Under the pieces are notes generated by a model. That model did not search any database and had not been told where the DNA came from. It saw only the letters and a program-made list of their open reading frames with translations. DNA of 20,062 nt from CAYFJO01 sp964343305 (GTDB taxonomy: Bacteria > Planctomycetota > Planctomycetia > Pirellulales > Pirellulaceae), in the NCBI GenBank assembly GCA_964343305.1, contig CAYFJO010000187.1, forward strand, positions 1-20,062, given 5' to 3'. Below are positions 1 to 6,591 of the stretch, in pieces. The position numbers and the translations under genes are program-made. Numbering within the stretch: the first letter of the stretch is position 1; each line of letters starts with the position of its first letter.

Positions 1-2
1 GT

Positions 3-266
3 CGCTGCGAAGGATGTGGTTGTGGAGTTGCTGAAGCACCGCACGCGGATTTGTGGAGTACGCATCAGCGCGTAGCCAATCGACCCAATCAACCGCCGCA
101 ATATCCGGTAGCCCAACAACGGCCCGTCGCCCAACAACGGCCAAAACAACTGAATCAATCCTTCCTACCGATTGACAGCGGACGCGGACAACCCAATCCT
201 GAGACGCTTGCGCCGATCGTCAACTTGTATGAAGAGAATCAGCCAGTTCGATCAAATGGCCCGTAA
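3..266 (+). CDS. Partial C-terminal part of an unknown Pro/Gln-rich protein
   Basis: The frame is open from the left edge to a TAA at 264-266, so the real start lies outside the window. I do not recognise the protein. Visible are a short Cys/Gly-rich start (CEGCGCG), a Pro/Gln/Asn-rich stretch with the doubled unit VAQQRP (18-bp direct repeat, 111-128 and 129-143), and then the first unit of a 20-residue repeat starting LAPIV. The composition suggests a disordered tail. The repeat continues in the same frame beyond the TAA to a TAG at 408-410, so the stop is probably a recent nonsense mutation. No other frame here looks better, although frame 1 is open from base 1 to a TAG ending at 75. Function unknown. 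Confidence 0.4.
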   Translation, partial: RCEGCGCGVAEAPHADLWSTHQRVANRPNQPPQYPVAQQRPVAQQRPKQLNQSFLPIDSGRGQPNPETLAPIVNLYEENQPVRSNGP

Positions 267-410
267 TTGTCTCCGATCGTTGCCCTGCAAGAGAAAGAAA
301 AGCCAGATCGAGCCGTCGCGTCACCGCTTGCTCCGATGGCCGGCCTGGGGCAAGAAAGACCAGATCGAAGAGAACCAGCGAAGCTTGCTCCCATCGTCGA
401 TCTAGAATAG
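207..410 (+). repeat. 60-bp tandem repeat coding a 20-residue unit, crossed by an in-frame stop
   Basis: Read in one frame, units begin at 207, 267, 327 and 384 (spacings 60, 60 and 57 bp). Their first residues are LAPIVNL, LSPIVAL, LAPMAGL and LAPIVDL. Each of the first three continues with an acidic/Gln stretch and a P-x-R or P-D-R motif. The last unit is cut short by TAG at 408-410. The TAA at 264-266 lies between units one and two, so reading continues in phase behind it. Conserved periodicity on both sides of the stop argues that this was one coding sequence. Confidence 0.7.
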
Positions 411-558
411 TAGCCCAGGATGGCCCTGCGGCGGGAGATAAGGTGTTGATCGATCTTGATCGCTGAGAACCAATTCGATTACCCTTACGTAGGTTCAAGG
501 TGTTCGCCATGGCGTGCTTGTTCCTCCGGTTCTCACGCTCCCTAGACGACGAATTACG

Positions 559-2400
559 ATGACTGCGATTCTCGGTATCTCTGCGTTCTATCACGATTCG
601 GCCGCCGCGCTTGTCGTGGATGGCGAAATCATTGCGGCTGCCCAGGAAGAACGCTTCACCCGGACCAAGCACGACTACCGCTTTCCTCAGAACGCAGTCG
701 ACTATTGCCTGGCCGAGGCAGGGCTTGATCCCGAAGACCTCGACTATGTTGGATTCTACGACAAGCCCATCTCGAAGTTCGAACGCTTGCTGCGAACGTA
801 TCTTCGGTTTGTGCCCGCCGGCTATCGTTCGTTTCGCCAGGCGATGCCGCTGTGGATGAAACAGAAGTTGCATCTGCCGCGCGAGATGACCAATGGATTG
901 CGCGGCCGCTACAAAGGTCGCTATATCTTCACCGATCATCACGAATCACACGCCGCGAGCGCTTTTTTTCCTTCGCCGTTTGACGAAGCAGCCATTCTGA
1001 CGTTGGACGGCGTCGGCGAATGGTCCACGACTTGTTACGGCGTTGGCCAAGGAAACAAGATTCGGTTGGATCGCGAAATCCGTTTCCCACATTCGCTGGG
1101 TCTGCTGTACTCGGCATTTACCTACTACACAGGCTTTCGCGTCAACAGCGGCGAATACAAAATCATGGGACTCGCTCCTTATGGCGAGCCGAAATACAAG
1201 GACTTGATTCTCGAGCACTTGATGGACTTGAAAGAAGACGGCTCGTTCCGCATGGACATGAGCTACTTCAACTATTGCCAGGGCCTGACGATGACGTCGA
1301 AAAAGTTCCACGCATTAATGGGTGGACTTCCTCGCCCTGCGGAGTCCGAAGTCACGCAGCGCGAAATGGACTTGGCCGCATCCGTCCAAGCGGTCACCGA
1401 AGAGGTGATGCTGCGGACGGCGAACCATCTACATGAAGAGACCGGCATGAAGAATCTGGTCTTGGCGGGCGGTGTGGCTCTCAACTGTGTGGGCAACGGC
1501 CGTGTGCTCCGCGAAGGTCCGTTCGAAAACCTTTGGATTCAGCCGGCGGCCGGCGATGCAGGCGGCGCGCTAGGCACCGCGCTGTTCGTCTGGCACCAGT
1601 TGCTCGAACGACCACGCAAAACGGGCGACATCGACAGCCAAAGAGGTTCGTTCCTCGGTCCGCAATTCACGGACAACGAGATTCAGCAAACGATGGACGA
1701 ATTGGGGGCGACTTACACGACTTACGACACGGACGAAGAACTGTACGAGGAAGTCGCGGAATTGATTGCGACAGAAAACGTGATTGGCTGGTTCCAAGGC
1801 CGGATGGAGTTCGGTCCGCGAGCACTAGGCGGCCGCAGCATTTTGGGCGACGCGCGCAGCGAAAAAATGCAGTCGGTCATGAATTTGAAAATCAAGTTTC
1901 GCGAGTCCTTCCGTCCCTTCGCGCCGATTGTGCTGCGAGAACAAGTGGATCGCTATTTTGAAATGCGACCCTATGAGGACAGCCCGTACATGCTGCTGGT
2001 CGCTCCGGTCAAAGAAGAGATTCGCACGGAATTAGGCAGCGACCATGATGAAGCATTCGGCATCGACAAACTCAATTTCTGCCGGTCCAGCATCCCCGCC
2101 ATCACCCACGTGGATTATTCGGCACGCGTGCAAACGATCGACGAAACTCGCAACCCGCTGGTGCATCAATTGATGACGCGATTCTTCGAGAAGACAGGTT
2201 GTCCGGTGATGATCAATACAAGTTTCAACGTCCGCAGCGAACCGATCGTCTGTACACCCGAAGACGCCTACCGCTGTTTCATGATGACCGGCATGGATGT
2301 CCTGGTGCTCGGCCATCAAGTGCTGCTCAAAAAAGAGCAAGGCGAACAGATGACGGAAGCCGACCGCCAAAAGCACTTGGCTCAATTCCAATTGGATTAA
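559..2400 (+). CDS. NodU/CmcH/TobZ-family carbamoyltransferase
   Basis: A 613-residue cytoplasmic enzyme expected to make carbamoyl-adenylate from carbamoyl phosphate and ATP and pass the carbamoyl group to a hydroxyl of a small molecule, sugar or peptide. The N-terminal Kae1-like domain shows ILGISAFYHDSAA (residues 4-16), the metal/substrate region DHHESHAASAF (126-136, with H127, H128 and H131), D150 in LTLDGVGEWS, and GEYKIMGLAPYG (198-209). VLAGGVALNC and GWFQGRMEFGPRALGGRSIL follow, then the C-terminal carbamoyltransferase domain with NTSFNVRSEPIVCTPEDA. Length fits the family. I chose ATG 559 because conservation begins at MTAILGI; a GTG at 514 would add 15 unlike residues. It is followed 7 bp later by the SxtJ-like gene, the same order as sxtI-sxtJ-sxtK in saxitoxin clusters. 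The substrate is unknown. Confidence 0.93.
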   Translation: MTAILGISAFYHDSAAALVVDGEIIAAAQEERFTRTKHDYRFPQNAVDYCLAEAGLDPEDLDYVGFYDKPISKFERLLRTYLRFVPAGYRSFRQAMPLWMKQKLHLPREMTNGLRGRYKGRYIFTDHHESHAASAFFPSPFDEAAILTLDGVGEWSTTCYGVGQGNKIRLDREIRFPHSLGLLYSAFTYYTGFRVNSGEYKIMGLAPYGEPKYKDLILEHLMDLKEDGSFRMDMSYFNYCQGLTMTSKKFHALMGGLPRPAESEVTQREMDLAASVQAVTEEVMLRTANHLHEETGMKNLVLAGGVALNCVGNGRVLREGPFENLWIQPAAGDAGGALGTALFVWHQLLERPRKTGDIDSQRGSFLGPQFTDNEIQQTMDELGATYTTYDTDEELYEEVAELIATENVIGWFQGRMEFGPRALGGRSILGDARSEKMQSVMNLKIKFRESFRPFAPIVLREQVDRYFEMRPYEDSPYMLLVAPVKEEIRTELGSDHDEAFGIDKLNFCRSSIPAITHVDYSARVQTIDETRNPLVHQLMTRFFEKTGCPVMINTSFNVRSEPIVCTPEDAYRCFMMTGMDVLVLGHQVLLKKEQGEQMTEADRQKHLAQFQLD

Positions 2401-2407
2401 CGCAACT

Positions 2408-2815
2408 ATGAAACTGATCGAAGCCAACTGGAATCCCACGAGCCGCCAACTTTGTCAATTTGGCGTGATCTGCGCGTTTGCATTGCCGCTGATCGGTTGG
2501 CTGTGGGGCGCGACATCCACGGTCCTCGGCGGACTCGCGGGCACGGGAATCGTCCTTGCGATCCTAGGCCTCACGGTCCCCGTCGTGGTGAAACCTGTTT
2601 TCGTGCTACTCATGCTCGTCGCGATGCCAATCGGTTTGGTCATCGGCGAACTGGCGATGTTGATCATCTACTTCGGCGTCTTTTTGCCGATCGGATTTGG
2701 CTTTCGACTGATCGGACGCGACGCGTTACAATTGACGCTAGACCGTGACGCAGAGACCTATTGGCAACCCAAACGGCAACCCAAAGACGTTGCGAGTTAT
2801 TACCGACAATCCTAA
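2408..2815 (+). CDS. SxtJ-like small membrane protein
   Basis: A 135-residue integral membrane protein. The N-terminus MKLIEANWNPTSRQLCQFGV is followed by about three hydrophobic segments (residues about 15-34, 40-57 and 60-98) and a basic, polar C-terminus ending KDVASYYRQS. The NPTSRQLCQFG opening, size and position directly after a carbamoyltransferase match the SxtJ family, which has no established biochemical role. The start lies 7 bp after the carbamoyltransferase stop, so translation is probably coupled. A role in anchoring or assisting the transferase at the membrane is inference only. Confidence 0.8.
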   Translation: MKLIEANWNPTSRQLCQFGVICAFALPLIGWLWGATSTVLGGLAGTGIVLAILGLTVPVVVKPVFVLLMLVAMPIGLVIGELAMLIIYFGVFLPIGFGFRLIGRDALQLTLDRDAETYWQPKRQPKDVASYYRQS

Positions 2816-2851
2816 TTCTAACGGCAAACCCAACAACTGGAGTCGTAACCC

Positions 2852-3064
2852 ATGACCGAAGAAAAAGCCGCAGACGCCAAGAAGAGCGATTTCGAAGACC
2901 TGGAAGACGAACAGCAAATGACGATCGTCCAGGAGTTCATGCTATTCATCGTTGAGAACAAAGCTTGGTGGCTGGTCCCCATTCTGTTAGTTCTGTCACT
3001 TGTCGGCGTCCTGGTCGTGCTCGGATCAACCGGAGCAGCGCCGTTTATTTACACGTTGTTTTAG
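2852..3064 (+). CDS. DUF5989 (SxtK-like) small membrane protein, copy 1
   Basis: A 70-residue protein: charged, acidic N-terminal half (ADAKKSDFEDLEDEQQ), amphipathic stretch with the signature QEFMLFIVENKAWWLVP, and one membrane segment (about residues 41-58) followed by STGAAPFIYTLF. This is the DUF5989 family, usually found beside SxtJ and a carbamoyltransferase; its function is unknown. It starts 36 bp after the SxtJ-like gene, preceded by a weak purine-rich stretch (CTGGAGTCG). Together with copy 2 it forms a tandem pair, with about 56 of 70 residues identical. Confidence 0.82.
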   Translation: MTEEKAADAKKSDFEDLEDEQQMTIVQEFMLFIVENKAWWLVPILLVLSLVGVLVVLGSTGAAPFIYTLF

Positions 3065-3141
3065 TCGCAATTCACCATCCGACTTCCAAAGCTTTTCGTA
3101 CTTCGGAAGTCTCCGTGCGTTCATTGAATAGGGACCTCGTG

Positions 3142-3354
3142 ATGTCGGAATCAAATACGGCGGACGCAAAGAAAAGTGATTTTGAAGAATTGAAAGAAGA
3201 AGATCAATTGACGATCATCCAGGAATTCATGTTGTTCGTCGTCGAGAACAAAGCGTGGTGGTTGGTCCCAATTCTACTAGTGCTTTCGCTCGTTGGTGTT
3301 TTGGTTGCTCTCGGTTCAACCGGAGCAATGCCGTTCATCTACACGTTCTTTTGA
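3142..3354 (+). CDS. DUF5989 (SxtK-like) small membrane protein, copy 2
   Basis: A 70-residue paralogue of the preceding gene. The ADAKKSDFE and ENKAWWLVPILLVLSLVGVL blocks are retained, and differences cluster in the acidic N-terminal region and at conservative positions (V/I, L/M, L/F). I chose ATG 3142 because homology to copy 1 begins exactly there; the longer open frame from 2965 reads through copy 1 and the spacer out of frame. The last 39 bp overlap the end of the convergent B2 gene on the other strand. Function unknown. The pair may form a heteromer in the membrane, which is inference. Confidence 0.82.
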   Translation: MSESNTADAKKSDFEELKEEDQLTIIQEFMLFVVENKAWWLVPILLVLSLVGVLVALGSTGAMPFIYTFF

Positions 3355-3801
3355 TTTCATCGTTGCGGAAAAAGTCGCAACAACGCCGAATTGGCGGTGA
3401 GCTTCCCGACCGGTCACAATTCTGGGACCGCAGCGAAGCCAGGCGTGGGCTTTCATTCCTTCATCGTCATCCAGCATCGCCCCTAAATAAAGCGTGCTGA
3501 CAATTTTGTTGCGCCGGAGCAGATACTGAGCCGTGATGGCTTGTGGAAAGCAATTGCTCTTCCATGGTGTAAGGGCACTCGCACGTCTAACAGCCCAAGA
3601 AATGCGCCGCGAAACTTCGATCTCGTCGTCGGTCAGTTCGTCAGAAGATTCTTCCATGTGCTGACCGAGACGAGCGGCAAGTCGCTTGAAACGCAAGGTG
3701 AGAATCGCCAAACGCGAAACGCCCAATAGAAAATACACCTGGATGAACAACCACTTGTCGCTCCAAGGCCGTCGCCAGAAGTTAATCAGCGGGCGCACCA
3801 T
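3316..3801 (-). CDS. Lasso peptide biosynthesis B2-type protease (transglutaminase-like)
   Basis: A 161-residue protein of the B2 family (Transglut_core3), the cysteine protease that removes the leader from lasso and related precursors with the help of the PqqD-like B1 protein. An N-terminal amphipathic region contains LFIQVYFLLGVSRLAI. The core follows: VRRASALTPWKSNCFPQAIT with candidate nucleophile C84, the LLRR segment, STLYLGA, and KAHAWLRCG with candidate H119. The expected acidic triad member after the His is not obvious; residues 125-131 read GPRIVTG. Length is normal for the family. The ATG at 3801 overlaps the end of the PqqD gene by 20 bp, a typical B1-B2 coupling. It looks intact although its partners are damaged. 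Confidence 0.85.
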   Translation of the reverse strand: MVRPLINFWRRPWSDKWLFIQVYFLLGVSRLAILTLRFKRLAARLGQHMEESSDELTDDEIEVSRRISWAVRRASALTPWKSNCFPQAITAQYLLRRNKIVSTLYLGAMLDDDEGMKAHAWLRCGPRIVTGREAHRQFGVVATFSATMKSKERVDERHCSG

Positions 3802-3958
3802 GGACTTCGATTAATCCTTCGTCGTGTAGTTCATTCAGATACACCAGCACGTCTTGTTGACACTGGTCTAGATCGACAGGATACGTCGAACTGAGTTCTT
3901 CACACAACGCGCTAACCTTCTTGGGCTCTTGGATCTCGTTCCAAATCTCGGTGGCGAT
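3782..3958 (-). pseudogene. PqqD-like (lasso B1) recognition protein, N-terminally truncated
   Basis: The frame carries the helical core of a PqqD/RRE protein: ATEIWNEIQEPKKVSALCEE, then DVLVYLNELHDEGLIEV. In the family this binds the leader peptide and delivers it to B2 and the cyclase. The preceding N-terminal beta-hairpin of about 25-30 residues is missing. Upstream codons in this frame (back to an ATG at 4021) are only the antisense-free shadow of the cyclase frame and resemble no PqqD. The core begins exactly where the cyclase glutaminase domain ends, so one deletion seems to have removed both. Without the hairpin that normally pairs with the leader, binding is doubtful. It overlaps the B2 start by 20 bp. 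Confidence 0.75.
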
Positions 3959-4641
3959 CCACGACCATCGAGTGACCGCGGGTGAGCTTTTTGATCGCGG
4001 CGTACCAGGTATGTGTGTCATGCGGATAGTTGCCTGAACTGCGGAAGTGAGCCGAGACATACGACAAGTCCAAATCGCTGGATACTCCATCCGCGGCCAA
4101 TACACCGCACATGTCGCTGGCAAAGATGAACCGCTTCGAATCGACGTGATAGTAAAACGGCCGCACGCCGAGGATGTCACGAGCACAGAACAGACGTCGC
4201 TCGCTCGCGTCCCAGATGGCAAAGACCAAGTCGCCTAACAGATGCGTCGGACAGTCAGCGTCCCATTTTTGATAGGCACGCAGAATCAATTCGCTGTCAG
4301 AAAAAAAGGGGTCGGGACTCATTTGCGGGAACGGCCCTTCGGGTGCTTTGCACAAACGAGTCCCGAGCCCTTTTTTCTGATAATTCCAGCTTTTCGCATA
4401 ACTCATCTCGATTATCAATGCGGGCATCCGCGGTGATGGTGAGATTTGCCTGGGAATCATAAAACGGTAGCGTCTCTTGTTTCGATTGTGGTGTAAGCCA
4501 CGTCATCTGATGGCCAAGTGCGACAGGACCATCGCAATGTCGGTCCGCACCGTCCAGTCCGTAGTCGTCCAGCGCGGACAAGACGCGCTCAAACGCTTCG
4601 CGATCGACCGGTTCCCGATCCAAGTTGAACCAACCACACAT
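3957..4641 (-). pseudogene. Lasso-type asparagine-synthetase-like cyclase, glutaminase half only, interrupted
   Basis: From ATG 4641 the protein begins MCGWFNL, with Cys2 as the usual N-terminal glutaminase residue. Then come VALGHQMTWLTPQSKQETLP, typical of lasso cyclases rather than housekeeping AsnB, and TADARIDNRDELCEKLELS. Here an 84-bp palindromic element (4297-4380) intervenes and ends the frame at TGA 4297-4299. In the next frame the domain resumes: SDSELILRAYQKW, LLGDLVFAIWD, FCARDILGVRPFYYH, IKKLTRGHSMVVD. It then stops where the roughly 400-residue ATP-binding synthetase domain should follow; PqqD core sequence comes instead. Macrolactam formation by this gene product is therefore very unlikely. 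The start is 5 bp after the sulfotransferase stop, so they share an operon. Confidence 0.85.
4297..4380. mobile_element. 84-bp REP/MITE-like palindrome inserted in the cyclase gene
   Basis: The two ends form a long imperfect inverted repeat: TCAG + A7 + GGGGTCGGGACTC + ATTTG at 4297-4325, answered by CAAACGAGTCCCGAGCCC + T6 + CTGA at 4352-4380. A small inner hairpin (CCCTTCGGG) lies at 4335-4343. It sits inside the conserved glutaminase domain between LELS and SDSELIL. Only the dinucleotide GA is directly repeated at the edges, so there is no clear target duplication. Size, palindromy and G/C-rich core fit elements moved by REP-associated (Y1/RAYT-type) transposases, though that enzyme is not in the window. 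Confidence 0.75.
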
Positions 4642-4646
4642 CGCGC

Positions 4647-5510
4647 TCAATAAACCACCTCGCCATCCTCCGTCACATAGCCGAATCGCTTCATCACGTC
4701 GCCGTGGTCGTCGATCAGTTTTTGTATCATGTCCTCGGTGAGTTGTTCTCGCCATGACCCGACTTCGCCTTTAGGGAAAAACGATTCCAACCTTGGCATT
4801 TTTTCGCCGAATCCCTGTTCTTGCTCTTGTTTTTGGATCTGTTTGAATTCAGAAAACTTGACCGCCTTGGCAACTCTCTCGCCATCTTCCTCAAGGTCGG
4901 CAAACCGAATCACTTTTACGAATGCTTCGGCGGTGGTCGCCTTCATGTCTTCGTAACGCACGACCTGAACGTCGAGGTCTGGTTCGTCGAGCCAGCTTTT
5001 TACGTGACCGCTCCAGGTTAACAGACGCTGGACGAGTTGGTTGTGCAAGCGATCGGGATTGGATACGAATGCATGCTCCGACTTGCCCATCGCCTTGACG
5101 GCTTTCTTCACCGGTATGTTGCTGTGATGTGCATAGGAGACCGCGACGTCTAGCGGATTGCGAGTCAGATAAATCACGCCCTTGGTCGCGGCTTTGGAAA
5201 TCAGCGGATAGCCTTCCCTGGTATAGGTGAACGCGTCATGGATTCTTAAGAACACTGTTTCTTCGGCGGCCTCGGAGATTTGATCGTAAACGAACGGCCG
5301 ATAGCGTTCGATTTCGGCTTCGGTTAAGTCGGAAGCTTCGATTCCCACATGGTCATCGAACGCTTGGCGTGCACTAGCGATCGGTCCGCCCGTTCCGAGT
5401 GAATTGATGTCTGCCGGCTCATCCGCGTCGCGCAGGTAATTCGTCAGCGGAATACGCATCCACGTATTGCCGGATTTTGGATAGGACGCGAGCCAGATGA
5501 TGTTTCCCAT
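4647..5510 (-). CDS. PAPS-dependent sulfotransferase
   Basis: A 287-residue cytosolic sulfotransferase that moves sulfate from PAPS to a hydroxyl acceptor. The 5'-phosphosulfate loop is SYPKSGNTW (residues 9-17). A candidate catalytic His is H91 in LRIHDAF. The 3'-phosphate site is VIYLTRNPLDVAVSY (112-126, with R117 and S125), and the C-terminal FFPKGEVGSWREQL corresponds to the RKGxxGDW motif. Length is normal. I prefer ATG 5510, since homology begins MGNIIWLASYPKSGN; the ATG at 5540 adds ten residues from spacer-repeat sequence. It is the first intact gene of the lasso-like operon, 5 bp ahead of the cyclase. Tailoring of the peptide product is plausible; the acceptor is unknown. Confidence 0.9.
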   Translation of the reverse strand: MGNIIWLASYPKSGNTWMRIPLTNYLRDADEPADINSLGTGGPIASARQAFDDHVGIEASDLTEAEIERYRPFVYDQISEAAEETVFLRIHDAFTYTREGYPLISKAATKGVIYLTRNPLDVAVSYAHHSNIPVKKAVKAMGKSEHAFVSNPDRLHNQLVQRLLTWSGHVKSWLDEPDLDVQVVRYEDMKATTAEAFVKVIRFADLEEDGERVAKAVKFSEFKQIQKQEQEQGFGEKMPRLESFFPKGEVGSWREQLTEDMIQKLIDDHGDVMKRFGYVTEDGEVVY

Positions 5511-5880
5511 GTTTTCAATGACGAATGACGAAATACCCATTGACGAAAAGAAGGTTGAATATCGAATTACGAATGTTGAAGGTCGAAGTGGGTTGGCATG
5601 CCTTTCGCGTTTGTGACCTCAACCGTTCCAAGTTTTGTCGCCCCACCGGGCTTGTCCCGGTGGACGTTTGGTTTGAGCACTAAATCCACACGTCCCACAA
5701 CACCTCCGCTTCTCCACACGCCGCTGAAGGCGGTGTGTGGAGAAAGGGGAGGGAAAGGGCCGGTTGCTCGCTGCCAGCGTTAGTTGGCAAACGTTGCTTC
5801 CACCGGGACAAGCCCAGTGGCGAGCCGGTCCTGTCTTTCTCGTAATTCATCATTCAAATTCCTTGTTCGATATTCGATAT
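5511..5880. other. Gene-free spacer between kinase remnant and sulfotransferase, rich in palindromes
   Basis: These 370 bp hold no convincing coding sequence on either strand. The two edges (about 5516-5590 and 5846-5889) are AT-richer and consist of short degenerate words such as GACGAAT, GAATATCGAATTACGAA and TTCGATATTCGATATTC, roughly inverted with respect to each other. The centre is the composite hairpin cluster described separately. I looked here for a RiPP precursor peptide and found none. Confidence 0.6.
5643..5820. repeat. Composite palindromic element: two inverted hairpins around a long central hairpin
   Basis: The left hairpin has perfect 8-bp arms CCACCGGG/CCCGGTGG around CTTGT (5643-5663). 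The right one, CCACCGGG-ACAAG-CCCAGTGG (5800-5820), is its inverted copy with one mismatch, so the two can also pair with each other. Between them lies a 15-bp arm hairpin (5710-5724 with 5730-5744, loop TGAAG, one mismatch) and a weaker TGCCA/TGGCA pair at 5772-5789. The arrangement resembles a REP/BIME cluster or a non-autonomous element; a transcribed structured RNA is less likely. Confidence 0.6.
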
Positions 5881-6493
5881 TCAATTGTCCTCTCGCCGAA
5901 AATCTTGCTCAATCATATCCGCTAACTCGTTCAGGCGATTGGGAGCGGATGGTCGTACGACACGAGTCACAGGAATCTGACTGGCGGCGGCTGACACAAT
6001 CTTGAAGTGATGTGGCCTCAATTCCAGGCCATCCAGAAATTGAACTCGGTAAGTGTTGTTCCGCAGCACGGCAAACCGCCACAAGTTCTCGACCGCTTCC
6101 AACCGCAACTCGTCTTTGTTCGTCGTCGTCAGTTGATAAACGTGACGCAGCGGCAGGGATCGCTGGCAAGCTTTGTCGGGAACTTTCAACTCGTATTTTT
6201 CTTGTGCGGGACGAACCCGGTCGAGCGCCTCTTTGTTGTGCCCAAGCTGTTGGACAGCATCAGCCCACAATTTGGTGCGCGGAAACGCTGGAAGCACAAT
6301 CGGACGCTCGTTTTCGTCGAGTACAACCGCCGTCACGTCATCCGCCAGCATCGAGTAGCCTCGATTCAGCATCTCTGCCAACAGCGTCCTCTTGCCGATG
6401 CCCGAGGTGAGCGTCCCCGCCACCGTTTCGGCAATACCGTCGCGCGCACTCGATAATGAATTGAATCTCGTTTGATGATCGAGGGTTTATCAT
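5881..6493 (-). pseudogene. HprK-like kinase of RiPP clusters, N-terminally truncated
   Basis: The recognisable part (5881-6423, about 180 residues) is the C-terminal two thirds of an HprK-like P-loop kinase of the type that phosphorylates lasso precursor peptides: SGIGKRTLLAEMLNRGYSML, LADDVTAV, and LPAFPRTKLWADAV. The P-loop is degenerate, with Arg where Ser/Thr normally follows GK. The usual N-terminal region of about 100 residues is absent. No ATG lies in this frame; the frame stays open upstream to a TAA near 6484 and the nearest start is GTG 6423. An ATG at 6493 opens a second frame, MINPRSSNEIQFIIECAR, which would join this one if a GC pair were restored in the GCGCGCG run near 6440. 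Its N-terminus faintly recalls NTP_transf_5 proteins of such clusters. It is probably non-functional. Confidence 0.65.
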
Positions 6494-6591
6494 CGACGTG
6501 GCGATGTTCGATTAGACTTGGGATGCGGATCTTTAGGCACAATACTTACAGTGTAATTGGAGATGGCAAGCTACGTTGGATGAATCTGCTC

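Noticed and set aside
220..942. 240-residue open frame on the minus strand
   Set aside because: It runs antisense through the start of the carbamoyltransferase and the repeat tail, has no recognisable motif, and is explained by codon bias of the real gene.
3782..4222. A full 146-residue PqqD gene starting at 4222
   Set aside because: Only the last 58 or so codons resemble PqqD; the rest is an alternative frame of the cyclase gene.
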